DNA of 64,000 nucleotides from CAIUPE01 sp037131735 (GTDB lineage Bacteria > Pseudomonadota > Alphaproteobacteria > Rhizobiales > Beijerinckiaceae): positions 1-64,000 of the forward strand of contig JBAXQM010000004.1 in NCBI GenBank assembly GCA_037131735.1, in the 5' to 3' direction. How positions within the stretch are numbered: position 1 is the stretch's first letter; each line of letters opens with the position of its first letter. Below, piece after piece: positions 51,120 through 60,234 of the stretch. Below the pieces are notes generated by a model, which had not been told where the DNA came from, did no database searches, and worked only from the letters and a program-made list of their open reading frames with translations. Both the position numbers and the translations under genes were made by a program.

Positions 51120-51584
51120 ATGACAGCCGAGACAAGCCCTGTTGATGATCTCGACCCTTCGACCATTAAACAGGTCGGGGCGCTCCCCGTCGAGCGGACT
51201 GCCGACGGACACTGGCGGGTGATCCTGATCACAACGCGCGATTCCGGCCGTTGGTCGATCCCCAAGGGCAATCCTATCAAGGATTTAAGTCCGGCCGAGG
51301 CGGCCGCGCAGGAAGCTTTTGAGGAAGGCGGACTTTCCGGTGAAATTGTCGATAAGCCCATTGGGTCCTATGTTTTCTGGAAACGCCGCTCCGGCCACTG
51401 GGAATTGGCGCGCGTCGAGGTCTTCCTCATGGATGTCCGCAATCAAGCCAGCGACTACAAGGAAAAGGGCCTTCGGAAGATTGAGCGCTTCAGTTTTGAG
51501 GACGCCGAAGATGCCATTATGGAGCCGGGGCTCAAATCGCTGATTGTGGCCGCCAAAGCCCAGCTCTATGGGTCAAAGGCTTGA
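51120..51584 (+). CDS. Nudix hydrolase
   Basis: 154 residues: KQVGALPVERTADGHWRVILITTRDSGRWSIPKGNPIKDLSPAEAAAQEAFEEGGLSGEI. The GRWxxPKG...AAxxEAxEEGG pattern is a Nudix box of the diphosphoinositol-polyphosphate/Ap4A type, with Gln in place of the usual Arg. The ATG at 51120 follows GGATAGG. It is 63 bp upstream of the ABC importer genes. Confidence 0.85.
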   Translation: MTAETSPVDDLDPSTIKQVGALPVERTADGHWRVILITTRDSGRWSIPKGNPIKDLSPAEAAAQEAFEEGGLSGEIVDKPIGSYVFWKRRSGHWELARVEVFLMDVRNQASDYKEKGLRKIERFSFEDAEDAIMEPGLKSLIVAAKAQLYGSKA

Positions 51585-51647
51585 CAGCACGGCCAGCCCC
51601 GCCGAAAGCCTCTGTCCGACCCTGCCCATGAGCCCCGCGCGCTATCA

Positions 51648-52607
51648 ATGTTGATCCGTGTCTTTATCCGAAAACTGGCAGGCCTCATCGCATTCCTTCT
51701 GCTTGCGAGCGTGCTGATTTTTTTGATCGTCGATGTGCTGCCGGGTGATCCCGCCGCGCTCATGCTGGGCACTGACGCGCGACCCGACACACTTCAAGCG
51801 CTTCGCCATCAATTGGGCCTCGATCAACCCTTGGTCGTTCAATATGCCTCATGGATCATCGGGCTTCTGCATTTCGACTTTGGCACCAGCATGACTTATG
51901 CGACGCCGGTTCTGACTTTAATCACCGAACGCCTTCCGGTGAGTCTGCCGTTGGCGGTGATGTCTCTTGCGCTTACCGCAATGATCGCCATTCCCCTTGG
52001 CGCGCTCTCGGCTCATCATCATGGATTGACACTTGATCGCGTCATCAAAAACGGATTGCAGCTCGCTCTTGCGCTACCGAATATCTGGCTCGCGCTTTTA
52101 TTGATCATGATTTTTGCTGTTGGTCTCCATTGGCTGCCTGCCGGCGGCTTTGCAGGATGGAAGAGCGGCGTCATAGCGTTCAAATCACTTCTTCTACCCC
52201 TCCTCGCGCTTGCCATTCCCCAAGCCGCCATTCTTGCGCGGACTGTCCGCGCGGAAATTCGCGATAAGGCACAAGAGAATTTTGTGCTCGGTGCCCGCGC
52301 ACGCGGGCTCTCCGAAAACGATATTTTGTGGCATCACATTTTGCCGAATGCGATGTTACCTGTTCTCTCGGTGATGGGTTTGCAATTTGCTTTTCTGATT
52401 GCAGGCACAGTGATTATTGAAACGGTGTTTTCGCTACCCGGTCTCGGTCGGTTGATCTTTCAATCAATCACACAACGCGATCTTCCTGTAATCAAAGGCG
52501 TTGCGATGCTGCTCGTTGGCAGCGTCATTCTTGTCAATCAAGCGGTTGATCTTCTTGCCGCATTGATTGATCCGCGTTTACGCCGCCAAAGCGGGGCTTT
52601 TTTATGA
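51648..52607 (+). CDS. Oligopeptide-type ABC importer permease (DppB-like)
   Basis: 319 residues with six helices. The N-terminal LIFLIVDVLPGDPAALMLG is the DppB/OppB start and ARARGLSENDILWHHILPNAMLPVL the EAA loop that contacts the ATPase. Substrate unknown. Overlaps the next permease by 4 bp. Confidence 0.88.
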   Translation: MLIRVFIRKLAGLIAFLLLASVLIFLIVDVLPGDPAALMLGTDARPDTLQALRHQLGLDQPLVVQYASWIIGLLHFDFGTSMTYATPVLTLITERLPVSLPLAVMSLALTAMIAIPLGALSAHHHGLTLDRVIKNGLQLALALPNIWLALLLIMIFAVGLHWLPAGGFAGWKSGVIAFKSLLLPLLALAIPQAAILARTVRAEIRDKAQENFVLGARARGLSENDILWHHILPNAMLPVLSVMGLQFAFLIAGTVIIETVFSLPGLGRLIFQSITQRDLPVIKGVAMLLVGSVILVNQAVDLLAALIDPRLRRQSGAFL

Positions 52608-53437
52608 CCCACGCATTGCGAAAAAAGATTATGGGCGGCAGCCTCATGTTGATCTTTCTTTATGGGGCATTAGCGATCGCCATGCCGCTTATGGAAAGCG
52701 CCTACCAGATCCGTATCGATTTTAGATTGATGCCTATTTCAAGCACGCATTGGCTCGGCACCGATCAGTTCGGACGTGACACATTCGCGATGGTTATCGG
52801 CGGATGTTTTGCATCGCTTTCAGTTGCGGCGATGGCAGTTATTATCGGCGCCGGCATTGGAATTCCCCTCGGTCTCATCGCCTCCGCATCAGATAATATT
52901 TTAAGCCGCTCCATTCTCTCGCTCAATGATTTCATCTTTGCATTTCCTGCCCTTGTCACGGCCATTCTCATTCATAATATCTTTGGCTCAGGCATCATCA
53001 CCGCGGGGCTTGCCATTAGCATTTTCAATATTCCGGTTTTCGCCCGCACGCTTTATGGCGCAGCGCGACCACTTTGGACCAAAGACTTTATCAAGGCCGC
53101 GCGGCTTGCCGGAAAAAATACTATTAGTATCGCAGCCACGCATATTTTACCGCTTGTTTCCAGCGTGGCGCTTGCTCAAATCTCGATGCAAATGGGCCTT
53201 GGCATTCTTGCAGAAGCAGGCCTCTCTTATGTCGGCCTTGGCGTTGTGCCCCCCATGCCGAGTTGGGGCCGTATGCTGAATGAAGCGCAAACATTGATTG
53301 TGATCGCACCGCGGCTTGCGATCATTCCGGGCCTTGCCATCGCAGCATCGGTTTTTCTATTTACGTGGATCGGTGACAAGCTCTCTGACTACGCTGATCC
53401 CAAAAGGCGCGAGGGTCAAGATCATGACCGCGCTTGA
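52604..53437 (+). CDS. Oligopeptide-type ABC importer permease (DppC-like)
   Basis: 277 residues. HWLGTDQFGRDTFAMVIGGCFASLSVA is the DppC/OppC N-terminal signature and KDFIKAARLAGKNTISIAATHILPLVSSV the EAA loop. The gene overlaps the ATPase gene by 14 bp. Forms the membrane pore with the preceding permease. Confidence 0.88.
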   Translation: MTHALRKKIMGGSLMLIFLYGALAIAMPLMESAYQIRIDFRLMPISSTHWLGTDQFGRDTFAMVIGGCFASLSVAAMAVIIGAGIGIPLGLIASASDNILSRSILSLNDFIFAFPALVTAILIHNIFGSGIITAGLAISIFNIPVFARTLYGAARPLWTKDFIKAARLAGKNTISIAATHILPLVSSVALAQISMQMGLGILAEAGLSYVGLGVVPPMPSWGRMLNEAQTLIVIAPRLAIIPGLAIAASVFLFTWIGDKLSDYADPKRREGQDHDRA

Positions 53438-54950
53438 TCTTAAAGGCCTAAGCGTCACGCTTGGATCACGCTGCGTCTTGGATAACCTGTCACTGACGAT
53501 CAATAAGGGGGAAATCGTTGGTCTTGTCGGCGCATCGGGTTCCGGCAAATCCATGACCGCCCGCGCGCTCTGCGGTTTGTTGCCTACTCATGCGAAAACT
53601 AACGGCACACTCACACTCAATGGTGAACCAATTGCGCTTCATGATGTAGAGGCTTTTGCCGCCATACGCGGACGCGATATTGGCTTAATCTTTCAAGATC
53701 CAGCCGGCATCTTTAATCCACTCATGAGCATTGGCGATCATGTTGCCGAAGCCTTAGTACGTCGCGGTGGATTGGCGTGGACTCACGCGCGTGAAAAAGC
53801 GCGTATTGCGCTTGATCGCGCAGGCCTTCCCAACGACATTCCTGCCTTCGACCGCTATCCGCATGAGGTTTCAGGCGGACAAAGACAGCGCGCGATGATT
53901 GCTGCTGCACTCGCTTTGTCGCCAAAAATTTTGATCGCCGATGAACCGACAACAGCGCTTGATGTCACAACGGAGACGGGCATTCTCGCGCTCTTAAGAC
54001 AATGCGCGGATGAAGACGGTCTCGGTATTTTGCTCATCAGTCATGATTTACCTATATTGGAGCGTATTGCTGATCGTCTTCTCTTGATGAAAAATGGTCG
54101 TATCGTTGAATCGTCAACGCTTCCTCTTAGCAATGATACCGCGCCCGAACTCGCACGACTTTATGCATTGGGTCACAAAGCATCGATCCACGCTGCCCAC
54201 GAAAGACGCGCGCCTCTCTTGCAAACAAAATCTATCGGCAAGACATACAGCAATAAATCGCAATTTCTGTTGGGCTCTAGCGATACCATTCACGCGCTGA
54301 AAAATATCTCGCTCTCTCTTGGGGAAAGCGAAATCGTTGCGGTTGTCGGCGAGTCCGGTTCTGGCAAATCGACGCTCGCGCGTATTCTGGCAGGTCTTGA
54401 TCGCGCAAGTCAGGGCGAGATGATCTGGACGGAAGGCAAAGGCCGCGTGCAGATGGTGTTTCAAGATCCTGCGGGATCTCTTAATCCACGCTGGACCATC
54501 GGCCAAAGTATTGGCGAGCCATTGTCGCTTTCTGCCAATCATCCGCGCGTCGCAGAGGCCGCACGAGATGCAGGCCTCGATCCTGCGTTTCTGACACGCT
54601 ACCCGCATCAGATATCAGGCGGTCAGGCGCAGCGCGCGGCCATTGCCCGCGCGATTATTCGGCGGCCCGATCTCTTGATCCTTGATGAGCCGGTCTCAGC
54701 GCTTGATTTTGAGATCCGCGATCAAATTCTCTCGCTTCTCGAACGCCTTCGTGCGATGCACGGCATCGCCATGATCTTTATAACCCATGATATTAGCGCT
54801 GCGCGCCGTTTGTCCGATCGCATGATCGTTCTTGACAAAGGTGAGATTGTCGAAAGCGGCATCACGGCTGATATTTTTTCTGCGCCCGATCATGCCATGA
54901 CAAAGGCGCTTCTTGCCGCTTCATCAAGCGAGGAGCGGGTGAGATCATGA
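53424..54950 (+). CDS. Oligopeptide-type ABC importer ATPase, two fused ATPase domains
   Basis: 508 residues holding two ABC domains, like a DppD-DppF fusion. First: Walker A GASGSGKSM, signature VSGGQRQRAMIAAAL, Walker B ILIADEPTTALD. Second: Walker A GESGSGKSTLAR, signature ISGGQAQRAAIARAI, Walker B LLILDEPVSALD. Start ATG at 53424 by the end of the permease. The cluster has no periplasmic binding protein. dusA follows with a 4-bp overlap. Confidence 0.88.
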   Translation: MTALDLKGLSVTLGSRCVLDNLSLTINKGEIVGLVGASGSGKSMTARALCGLLPTHAKTNGTLTLNGEPIALHDVEAFAAIRGRDIGLIFQDPAGIFNPLMSIGDHVAEALVRRGGLAWTHAREKARIALDRAGLPNDIPAFDRYPHEVSGGQRQRAMIAAALALSPKILIADEPTTALDVTTETGILALLRQCADEDGLGILLISHDLPILERIADRLLLMKNGRIVESSTLPLSNDTAPELARLYALGHKASIHAAHERRAPLLQTKSIGKTYSNKSQFLLGSSDTIHALKNISLSLGESEIVAVVGESGSGKSTLARILAGLDRASQGEMIWTEGKGRVQMVFQDPAGSLNPRWTIGQSIGEPLSLSANHPRVAEAARDAGLDPAFLTRYPHQISGGQAQRAAIARAIIRRPDLLILDEPVSALDFEIRDQILSLLERLRAMHGIAMIFITHDISAARRLSDRMIVLDKGEIVESGITADIFSAPDHAMTKALLAASSSEERVRS

Positions 54951-55945
54951 GCACGATCCCAAAAGCCGCGATGCGTTTTGCGGTGGCACCCATGATGGAG
55001 TGGACCGACCGGCATTGCCGCTCCTTCCATCGGCTCTTGAGTCGGCACGCAACGCTTTATACGGAAATGGTCACCGCCGCTGCGATCATTCATGGTTCGC
55101 GCGAGCGCTTGCTTGGTTTTGATAAGGCCGAACATCGTGTCGTTGTGCAACTGGGCGGTTCTGATCCTGACCAACTCGCGAAAGCGGCCGTGATTGCTGA
55201 ATCCTTTGGTTATGATGAGATCAATCTCAATGTCGGTTGCCCTTCAGATCGTGTTCAAGGCGGCAATTTCGGTGCCTGCCTGATGCTCACGCCCGATCTT
55301 GTCGCCTCATGCGTGGCTGCCATGAAAGCGGTTGTTAAAATTCCGATCTCTGTAAAATGCCGCTTGGGCGTTGATGAGCAAGATGTTGAGACCGCGCTTG
55401 ATCACCTCACAGACGCGGTGATGGCTGCCGGATGCGATGCGCTTACGGTTCATGCGCGCAAAGCCTGGCTCAAAGGCCTATCACCCAAAGAGAATCGTGA
55501 AATTCCACCGCTTGATTATGAGCGTGTATATCGTTTGAAACAAAGGCTTGGCGCTTACCCTGTTGCGATCAATGGCGGCATTGAAACGATCGATACCATC
55601 AAAGCTCATCTTAATTATGTAGATGGTGTGATGCTCGGACGCGCGGCCTATCACAATCCTGAACTCTTGCTTGCCGTTGATCCTGAACTCTTCGGAACAG
55701 AGGCGCCCAATAGCAATGCGTTTGAAGCACTTGAAGCCTATTTCACCTATATTGAAAAGCAGCTTGCGCAAGGCGTACCGCTTCATGCGATGACGCGTCA
55801 TCTCTTAGGACTATTTCAAGGACGGCCTGGCGCGCGTTCCTATCGCCGCCATCTCGCCACCGAAGGCGTAAAGCGCGATGCAACACTGCAGGCGCTCAAA
55901 GACGCGATCGCGCATGTGGCGCGGCCAATTGAAGACGCAGCGTAA
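54947..55945 (+). CDS. dusA: tRNA-dihydrouridine synthase A
   Basis: 332-residue FMN enzyme that reduces uridine 20/20a in the D-loop of tRNA. Motifs: FAVAPMMEWTDRHCRSFHRLLSRHATLYTEMVTA, NVGCPSDRVQGGNFGACLM (catalytic Cys), SVKCRLGVDEQD, VHARKAWLKGLSPKENREIPPLDY and INGGIETIDT. The last two motifs fit DusA specifically. Confidence 0.95.
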   Translation: MSTIPKAAMRFAVAPMMEWTDRHCRSFHRLLSRHATLYTEMVTAAAIIHGSRERLLGFDKAEHRVVVQLGGSDPDQLAKAAVIAESFGYDEINLNVGCPSDRVQGGNFGACLMLTPDLVASCVAAMKAVVKIPISVKCRLGVDEQDVETALDHLTDAVMAAGCDALTVHARKAWLKGLSPKENREIPPLDYERVYRLKQRLGAYPVAINGGIETIDTIKAHLNYVDGVMLGRAAYHNPELLLAVDPELFGTEAPNSNAFEALEAYFTYIEKQLAQGVPLHAMTRHLLGLFQGRPGARSYRRHLATEGVKRDATLQALKDAIAHVARPIEDAA

Positions 55946-55969
55946 AAGTCGAAAGCAAGGATTTCGTAA

Positions 55970-56803
55970 ATGTTAAACGGGTTGAGTTATGAAGTTTTGC
56001 TTCTGTTGGCGGCGAGCCTTTTAATTGCAGGCGCCGCAACCGGCTTTTTCGCCGGCATCTTTGGTGTTGGTGGCGGCATCATCATTGTACCCGTTCTTTA
56101 CGAATTGTTCCGCGCTTTGGGTGTCGTCGAAGAGGTGCGCATGCCGCTTGCGGTGGGTTCTTCACTTGCGATCATTGTGCCCACATCAATCCGCTCCTTT
56201 AGAGCACATCTCCAAAAAGGCGCAGTTGATATCGATATTTTGAAAGCCTGGGCTGTGCCTGTGATTCTGGGCGTAATTGCCGGATCGCTTGTTGCCCGCG
56301 TGGCACCGCCCGCCCTGTTCAAAACGCTTTTTGCCGGTATCGCGGCATTCACAAGTTTCCGTTTGCTCTTTGCGAAAGACAATTGGGTTTTAAAGAGCGA
56401 TATGCCGCAAGGTCTTTGGCTCAAAGCCTATGGTCTTGTGATCGGACTCTTATCATCACTCATGGGCATTGGTGGCGGACAACTCTGCAATGTCTATATG
56501 ATGCTCTATCGCCGCCCCATCCACCAAGCCGTCGCCACCTCATCCGGCCTTGGTGTTCTGATTTCGATTCCCGGCGCGCTTGGCTATGTTTATGCCGGCT
56601 GGCCAAAGATGGACCTCTTACCGCCTTTATCGCTTGGCTTCGTGTCTTTGCTCGGCGTAGCGCTGTTTATCCCCACAAGCATGTTGGCCGTGCCTTACGG
56701 TGTCAAACTCGCGCATCGCTTACCAAAGCGCAAACTTGAAGTCGCGTTTGGATGTTTCTTGCTGATTGTGGTCTTACGCTTTTTATGGACAACGCTCGTT
56801 TGA
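55970..56803 (+). CDS. TauE/SafE-family membrane exporter
   Basis: 277 residues with about eight helices. AGAATGFFAGIFGVGGGIIIVPVLYELF and the second half GLLSSLMGIGGGQLCNVYMMLYRRPIHQAVATSSGLGVLISIPGA are the paired TauE/SafE signatures. Members export sulfite, sulfonates or related anions; the substrate here is unknown. Confidence 0.88.
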   Translation: MLNGLSYEVLLLLAASLLIAGAATGFFAGIFGVGGGIIIVPVLYELFRALGVVEEVRMPLAVGSSLAIIVPTSIRSFRAHLQKGAVDIDILKAWAVPVILGVIAGSLVARVAPPALFKTLFAGIAAFTSFRLLFAKDNWVLKSDMPQGLWLKAYGLVIGLLSSLMGIGGGQLCNVYMMLYRRPIHQAVATSSGLGVLISIPGALGYVYAGWPKMDLLPPLSLGFVSLLGVALFIPTSMLAVPYGVKLAHRLPKRKLEVAFGCFLLIVVLRFLWTTLV

Positions 56804-56819
56804 GCAATTGCTGAGTCAC

Positions 56820-57044
56820 TCAGCGTTGACGTTGCCGCACGCGTTCGCGTGTACGCCCACCGCGCGCTTCGCGGCTCGTCATGCCTTTAAGACGCGCCGG
56901 GAATATGTCCATCAATGAAAGACGTTCATCTTCCGGCATGAAGGGCCATTGCGCAATCTCAGCGCCCGTGCGGCCGCAACCGATGCAATAGCCGGTCACC
57001 TGATCGATCACGCAGATTTTCACGCAAGGCGTCGAGACATTCAT
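56820..57044 (-). CDS. DUF1289-family protein
   Basis: 74 residues starting MNVSTPCVKICVIDQVTGYCIGCGRTGAEIAQWPFMPEDERLSLMDIFPARL. Four cysteines (PCVKxC...YCxGCxR) form a likely metal or Fe-S site. The C terminus is Arg-rich. GGAG precedes the ATG at 57044. It is 20 bp downstream of cobS, a neighbour seen commonly in this order. Confidence 0.88.
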   Translation of the reverse strand: MNVSTPCVKICVIDQVTGYCIGCGRTGAEIAQWPFMPEDERLSLMDIFPARLKGMTSREARGGRTRERVRQRQR

Positions 57045-57063
57045 GGCGCGCTCCAGACCTTCT

Positions 57064-57882
57064 TTATGCCACAGAGAGCGCGAGAAAGAGCACAATCTCC
57101 GCGACCTGTTGTGTGGCACCCGCGACATCACCCGTCTGCCCGCCAATCTTGACCTGCGCCAGAACCATCATCGGAAAGGTGCTCGCAAATCCTAAAAGCA
57201 GACCCGCCGAAATGCCGCGCGGCGGAATATCGCCAAAATACAGGATCAAAGCGCCCAGACTCAAGACCGTCACCACTGCAATCGTCGTGACCACAACGCC
57301 CGGACGGCCAACACTTGCCGACTTTCCACCCGGACGCGCAGGCGGCAAAAAGACGAGAGGCAAAATGCCAGCAACACGCGACAAAGCGCCGCCGACAAGA
57401 AGCGCAGCCGAAAGCGCCGTCACACCGTGATGCTCATAAAGCGCGGCGAGTGCAGTCGCCTTCACTCCCAAGGCTAAAATCAATGCCGCGACACCGAAAG
57501 CGCCGACGCGACTATCGGCCATAATTTCAAGACGCCGTTCAACCGTGTGACCGCCGAAAAATCCATCTGCCACATCGGCAAAACCATCTTCCGCCATAGC
57601 GCCCGTGACAATCACAATTGTCGCTACAACAAGAAGCGCGAGTGGCAAAGGCGATAGACCAATAAAAGCCGCCATTCCTGCAACGAGAATTGCCGGCACT
57701 GCCATGAGCGCGCCCGCAAGCGGAAGAATACGCGGCAGAGACGTAAAATCAGGCGCGCGATGCGGATCACCTTCAAAAGCGAAGGACGGCACCGGCAACC
57801 GCGAATAAAAACGCAACGCCGAAAGCACTTCATTGAGAAGTTTTGCGGGTAGGGTCTTCGGTCCTAATGATGAGGTGCTCAT
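57064..57882 (-). CDS. cobS: Adenosylcobinamide-GDP ribazoletransferase
   Basis: Joins adenosylcobinamide-GDP and alpha-ribazole, the last assembly step of cobalamin, in the membrane. 272 residues with many helices and the motifs ALRFYSRLPVP, EDGFADVADGFFGGHTVERRLEIMADSRVGAFGVAAL. No cobU, cobT or other cobalamin gene is adjacent. Confidence 0.93.
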   Translation of the reverse strand: MSTSSLGPKTLPAKLLNEVLSALRFYSRLPVPSFAFEGDPHRAPDFTSLPRILPLAGALMAVPAILVAGMAAFIGLSPLPLALLVVATIVIVTGAMAEDGFADVADGFFGGHTVERRLEIMADSRVGAFGVAALILALGVKATALAALYEHHGVTALSAALLVGGALSRVAGILPLVFLPPARPGGKSASVGRPGVVVTTIAVVTVLSLGALILYFGDIPPRGISAGLLLGFASTFPMMVLAQVKIGGQTGDVAGATQQVAEIVLFLALSVA

Positions 57883-57900
57883 CGCATTGGTCTTTTCACA

Positions 57901-58659
57901 TTAAGCCGGTTGATCGGCGCCATCATAATCAACACCAACGAGATAAAGTCCATCGGGTGGCGCAAGCGGCCCACAGCGTGAACGATCGCAAGCTTTCAAC
58001 GCGGCTTCAAGATCATCAGGCGTCCATTTACCGGTGGCCACCAAAATCAGTGACCCGACAAGCGAACGCACTTGAGAATGAAGAAAGGAGCGCGCAGAAG
58101 CGCGAATACGAATCTCATCGCCGTCACGCTCAACATCAAGCCGCTCAAGTGTGCGGAGCGGACTCTTCGCCTGACATTCGGATGCGCGAAAGGTCGTGAA
58201 ATCATGTTTACCAATCAACCGATCCGCACCCGCTTGCATCCGCGCAGCATCAATCGGCCATTTCACTTGCCATACACGTCCCGCTTCAAGCACAGCAAAG
58301 GCACGACGATTAGCGATGCGATAGAGATAATGCCGCTTAACCGCAGAAATACGCGCATCGAAAGTATCAGCCACACGGCGCGCGTCCAGAATAGCAACGC
58401 CGCCACCTTTCAAATGCGCATTCATCGCATCGGCGATTGTGCGCAAAGGCCAATCACGCTCAAGATCAACATGGATCACTTGATGCGTGGCATGAACACC
58501 CGTGTCGGTGCGGCCCGCAGCCACAATGCGCCGCGTCTCACCGCTAAAAGCAGTGATCGCGCGTTCAACCGCTTCTTGAACGCTTGTTCCATCTTGCTGA
58601 TGTTGCCACCCGTGAAAACGCGTGCCGTCATATTCGACAACGAGTTTGAAACGTGGCAT
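57901..58659 (-). CDS. truA: tRNA pseudouridine(38-40) synthase
   Basis: 252 residues starting MPRFKLVVEYDGTRFHGWQHQQDGTSVQEAVERAI, with the catalytic Asp in AAGRTDTGVHATHQVIHVD and the late FLHSQVRSLVGSLILVATG. It overlaps the fmt stop by one base (TGATG), making a def-fmt-truA translation-linked group. Confidence 0.95.
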   Translation of the reverse strand: MPRFKLVVEYDGTRFHGWQHQQDGTSVQEAVERAITAFSGETRRIVAAGRTDTGVHATHQVIHVDLERDWPLRTIADAMNAHLKGGGVAILDARRVADTFDARISAVKRHYLYRIANRRAFAVLEAGRVWQVKWPIDAARMQAGADRLIGKHDFTTFRASECQAKSPLRTLERLDVERDGDEIRIRASARSFLHSQVRSLVGSLILVATGKWTPDDLEAALKACDRSRCGPLAPPDGLYLVGVDYDGADQPA

Positions 58660-59591
58660 CAGCCTAAAACCTTGCCGCGCGCAAGTGGAACGCCCCGCAG
58701 AAATTCAACGGCGGACATGGGCTTTGATCCCGCGCGCTGAAGATCAAAAATCTGCACGGCTCCGGTGCCACAAGCGATGGTCAATGAGTCATCAAGCAGC
58801 GTGCCGGGTGAGTCCGAACCTGCACGGAGTGACCCACGCAGAATCTTCAAACGCTCAGGCCCTTTGCCAAAATCAGCAAAGGTAAACGCGCCGGGAAAAG
58901 GCGAAAGACCATGTATGTGATGAAGCACATCCTTTGCTGGTCGCGACCAATCAATACGGCACTCGTCATTCGCAATCTTGCGGGCATATTCGATCCCCGC
59001 TTGCGCTTGCGGCAAGAAAGCAAGTGTCCCGCGCGAGAAGGCGGCGAGCGCGCGCTGCATCAGATCCGCACCCAACAAGGCAAGGCGATCATGCGCTTCG
59101 CCAGCCGTGAGCGAGTCTGTGATCTTTAACCGCTCGACCATGGCGACCGGACCCGTATCGAGTCCTTCTTCCATTTTCATCACGGCGACACCGGTCTCGG
59201 CATCACCCGCCATGATCGCGCGTTGTATGGGCGCAGCCCCGCGCCAACGCGGTAAAAGCGAAGCATGGAGATTAACGCACCCCAAACGCGGTGTCTCTAA
59301 AATCGCCTTTGGTAAAATCATGCCATAGGCAACGACCACCGCGATGTCGGCATCATGCGCTTTAAAAATTTCAAGTGCCTCATCATCACGCAGAGTCGGA
59401 GGTGTTAAAACCGGAATCGCAAAACGATCTGCCGCTTCATGAACGGGCGAGCGCTTGAGCGCCATGCCACGCCCTGCGGGTGCCGGCGCACGCGTATAAC
59501 ACGCAACAACATCATGGCCTGACCCGATCAAAGCGGAGAGTGTCGGGACCGCAAAATCCGGCGTGCCCATAAAGATGATGCGCAAGCTCAT
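58659..59591 (-). CDS. fmt: Methionyl-tRNA formyltransferase
   Basis: Formylates initiator Met-tRNA. 310 residues: MSLRIIFMGTPDFAVPTLSALI at the start, VNLHASLLPRWRGAAPIQRAIMAGDAETGVAVMKMEEGLDTGPV in the catalytic domain, and a C-terminal OB domain. The ATG at 59591 is preferred to 59627. def ends 11 bp upstream. Confidence 0.95.
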   Translation of the reverse strand: MSLRIIFMGTPDFAVPTLSALIGSGHDVVACYTRAPAPAGRGMALKRSPVHEAADRFAIPVLTPPTLRDDEALEIFKAHDADIAVVVAYGMILPKAILETPRLGCVNLHASLLPRWRGAAPIQRAIMAGDAETGVAVMKMEEGLDTGPVAMVERLKITDSLTAGEAHDRLALLGADLMQRALAAFSRGTLAFLPQAQAGIEYARKIANDECRIDWSRPAKDVLHHIHGLSPFPGAFTFADFGKGPERLKILRGSLRAGSDSPGTLLDDSLTIACGTGAVQIFDLQRAGSKPMSAVEFLRGVPLARGKVLG

Positions 59592-59601
59592 CGCATGCGC
59601 C

Positions 59602-60120
59602 TCACGCGCCGCCTTGATGACGGGCAATCTTTTGGAATTTTTTCAACACACGGTCTCGCTTGAGTTTCGAGAGATGATCAATAAAGAGCTTGCCATTCAG
59701 ATGATCTATCTCATGCTGAATGACCGTGGCGGCAAGACCATCCATTTCGCGCTCTTCGATTTTGCCAGCGAGCGTCAAAAAGCGCACGCCGACTTTTGCA
59801 GGGCGCGTGACGACTTCGTGATAATCGGGGATCGAGAGACAGCCCTCTTCATAATCGCTCAGTTGATCCGACGACCAGATGATTTCCGGATTGATCAACG
59901 CGAGCGGCTCTTTGTCATCATCACCGCGCGTGGCATCCATCGTGACGATGCGTTGCGTCACACCCACCTGCACAGCGGCCAAGCCCACGCCCGGCGCCTC
60001 ATACATGGTTTCGAACATATCCTCGATCAATGCCTTCACGCGCCCGTCGAGGTCGGCGACGGGCTTCGAGATTTCGCGCAAAAGCGGATCGGGTAAGATA
60101 ACAAGAGGTAGAAGGCTCAT
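59602..60120 (-). CDS. def: Peptide deformylase
   Basis: Removes the N-formyl group from new proteins. 172 residues with all three motifs: APGVGLAAVQVG, EEGCLSIPDY and QHEIDHLNGKLF (metal ligands Cys and two His). The ATG at 60120 gives the normal MSLLPLVILPDPLLREIS start; the longer frame to 60219 is unlikely. Confidence 0.95.
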   Translation of the reverse strand: MSLLPLVILPDPLLREISKPVADLDGRVKALIEDMFETMYEAPGVGLAAVQVGVTQRIVTMDATRGDDDKEPLALINPEIIWSSDQLSDYEEGCLSIPDYHEVVTRPAKVGVRFLTLAGKIEEREMDGLAATVIQHEIDHLNGKLFIDHLSKLKRDRVLKKFQKIARHQGGA

Positions 60121-60234
60121 GGCGCGTGAGATAATCATCCCTCGCGCTTTCGTCAAACTGTTCCTGATTTGTTCTTGATTGCCCTCTGTGAGCCTGCTAA
60201 AGCTCAGGCTCACCACCATAGAAGCGAGACCCGC

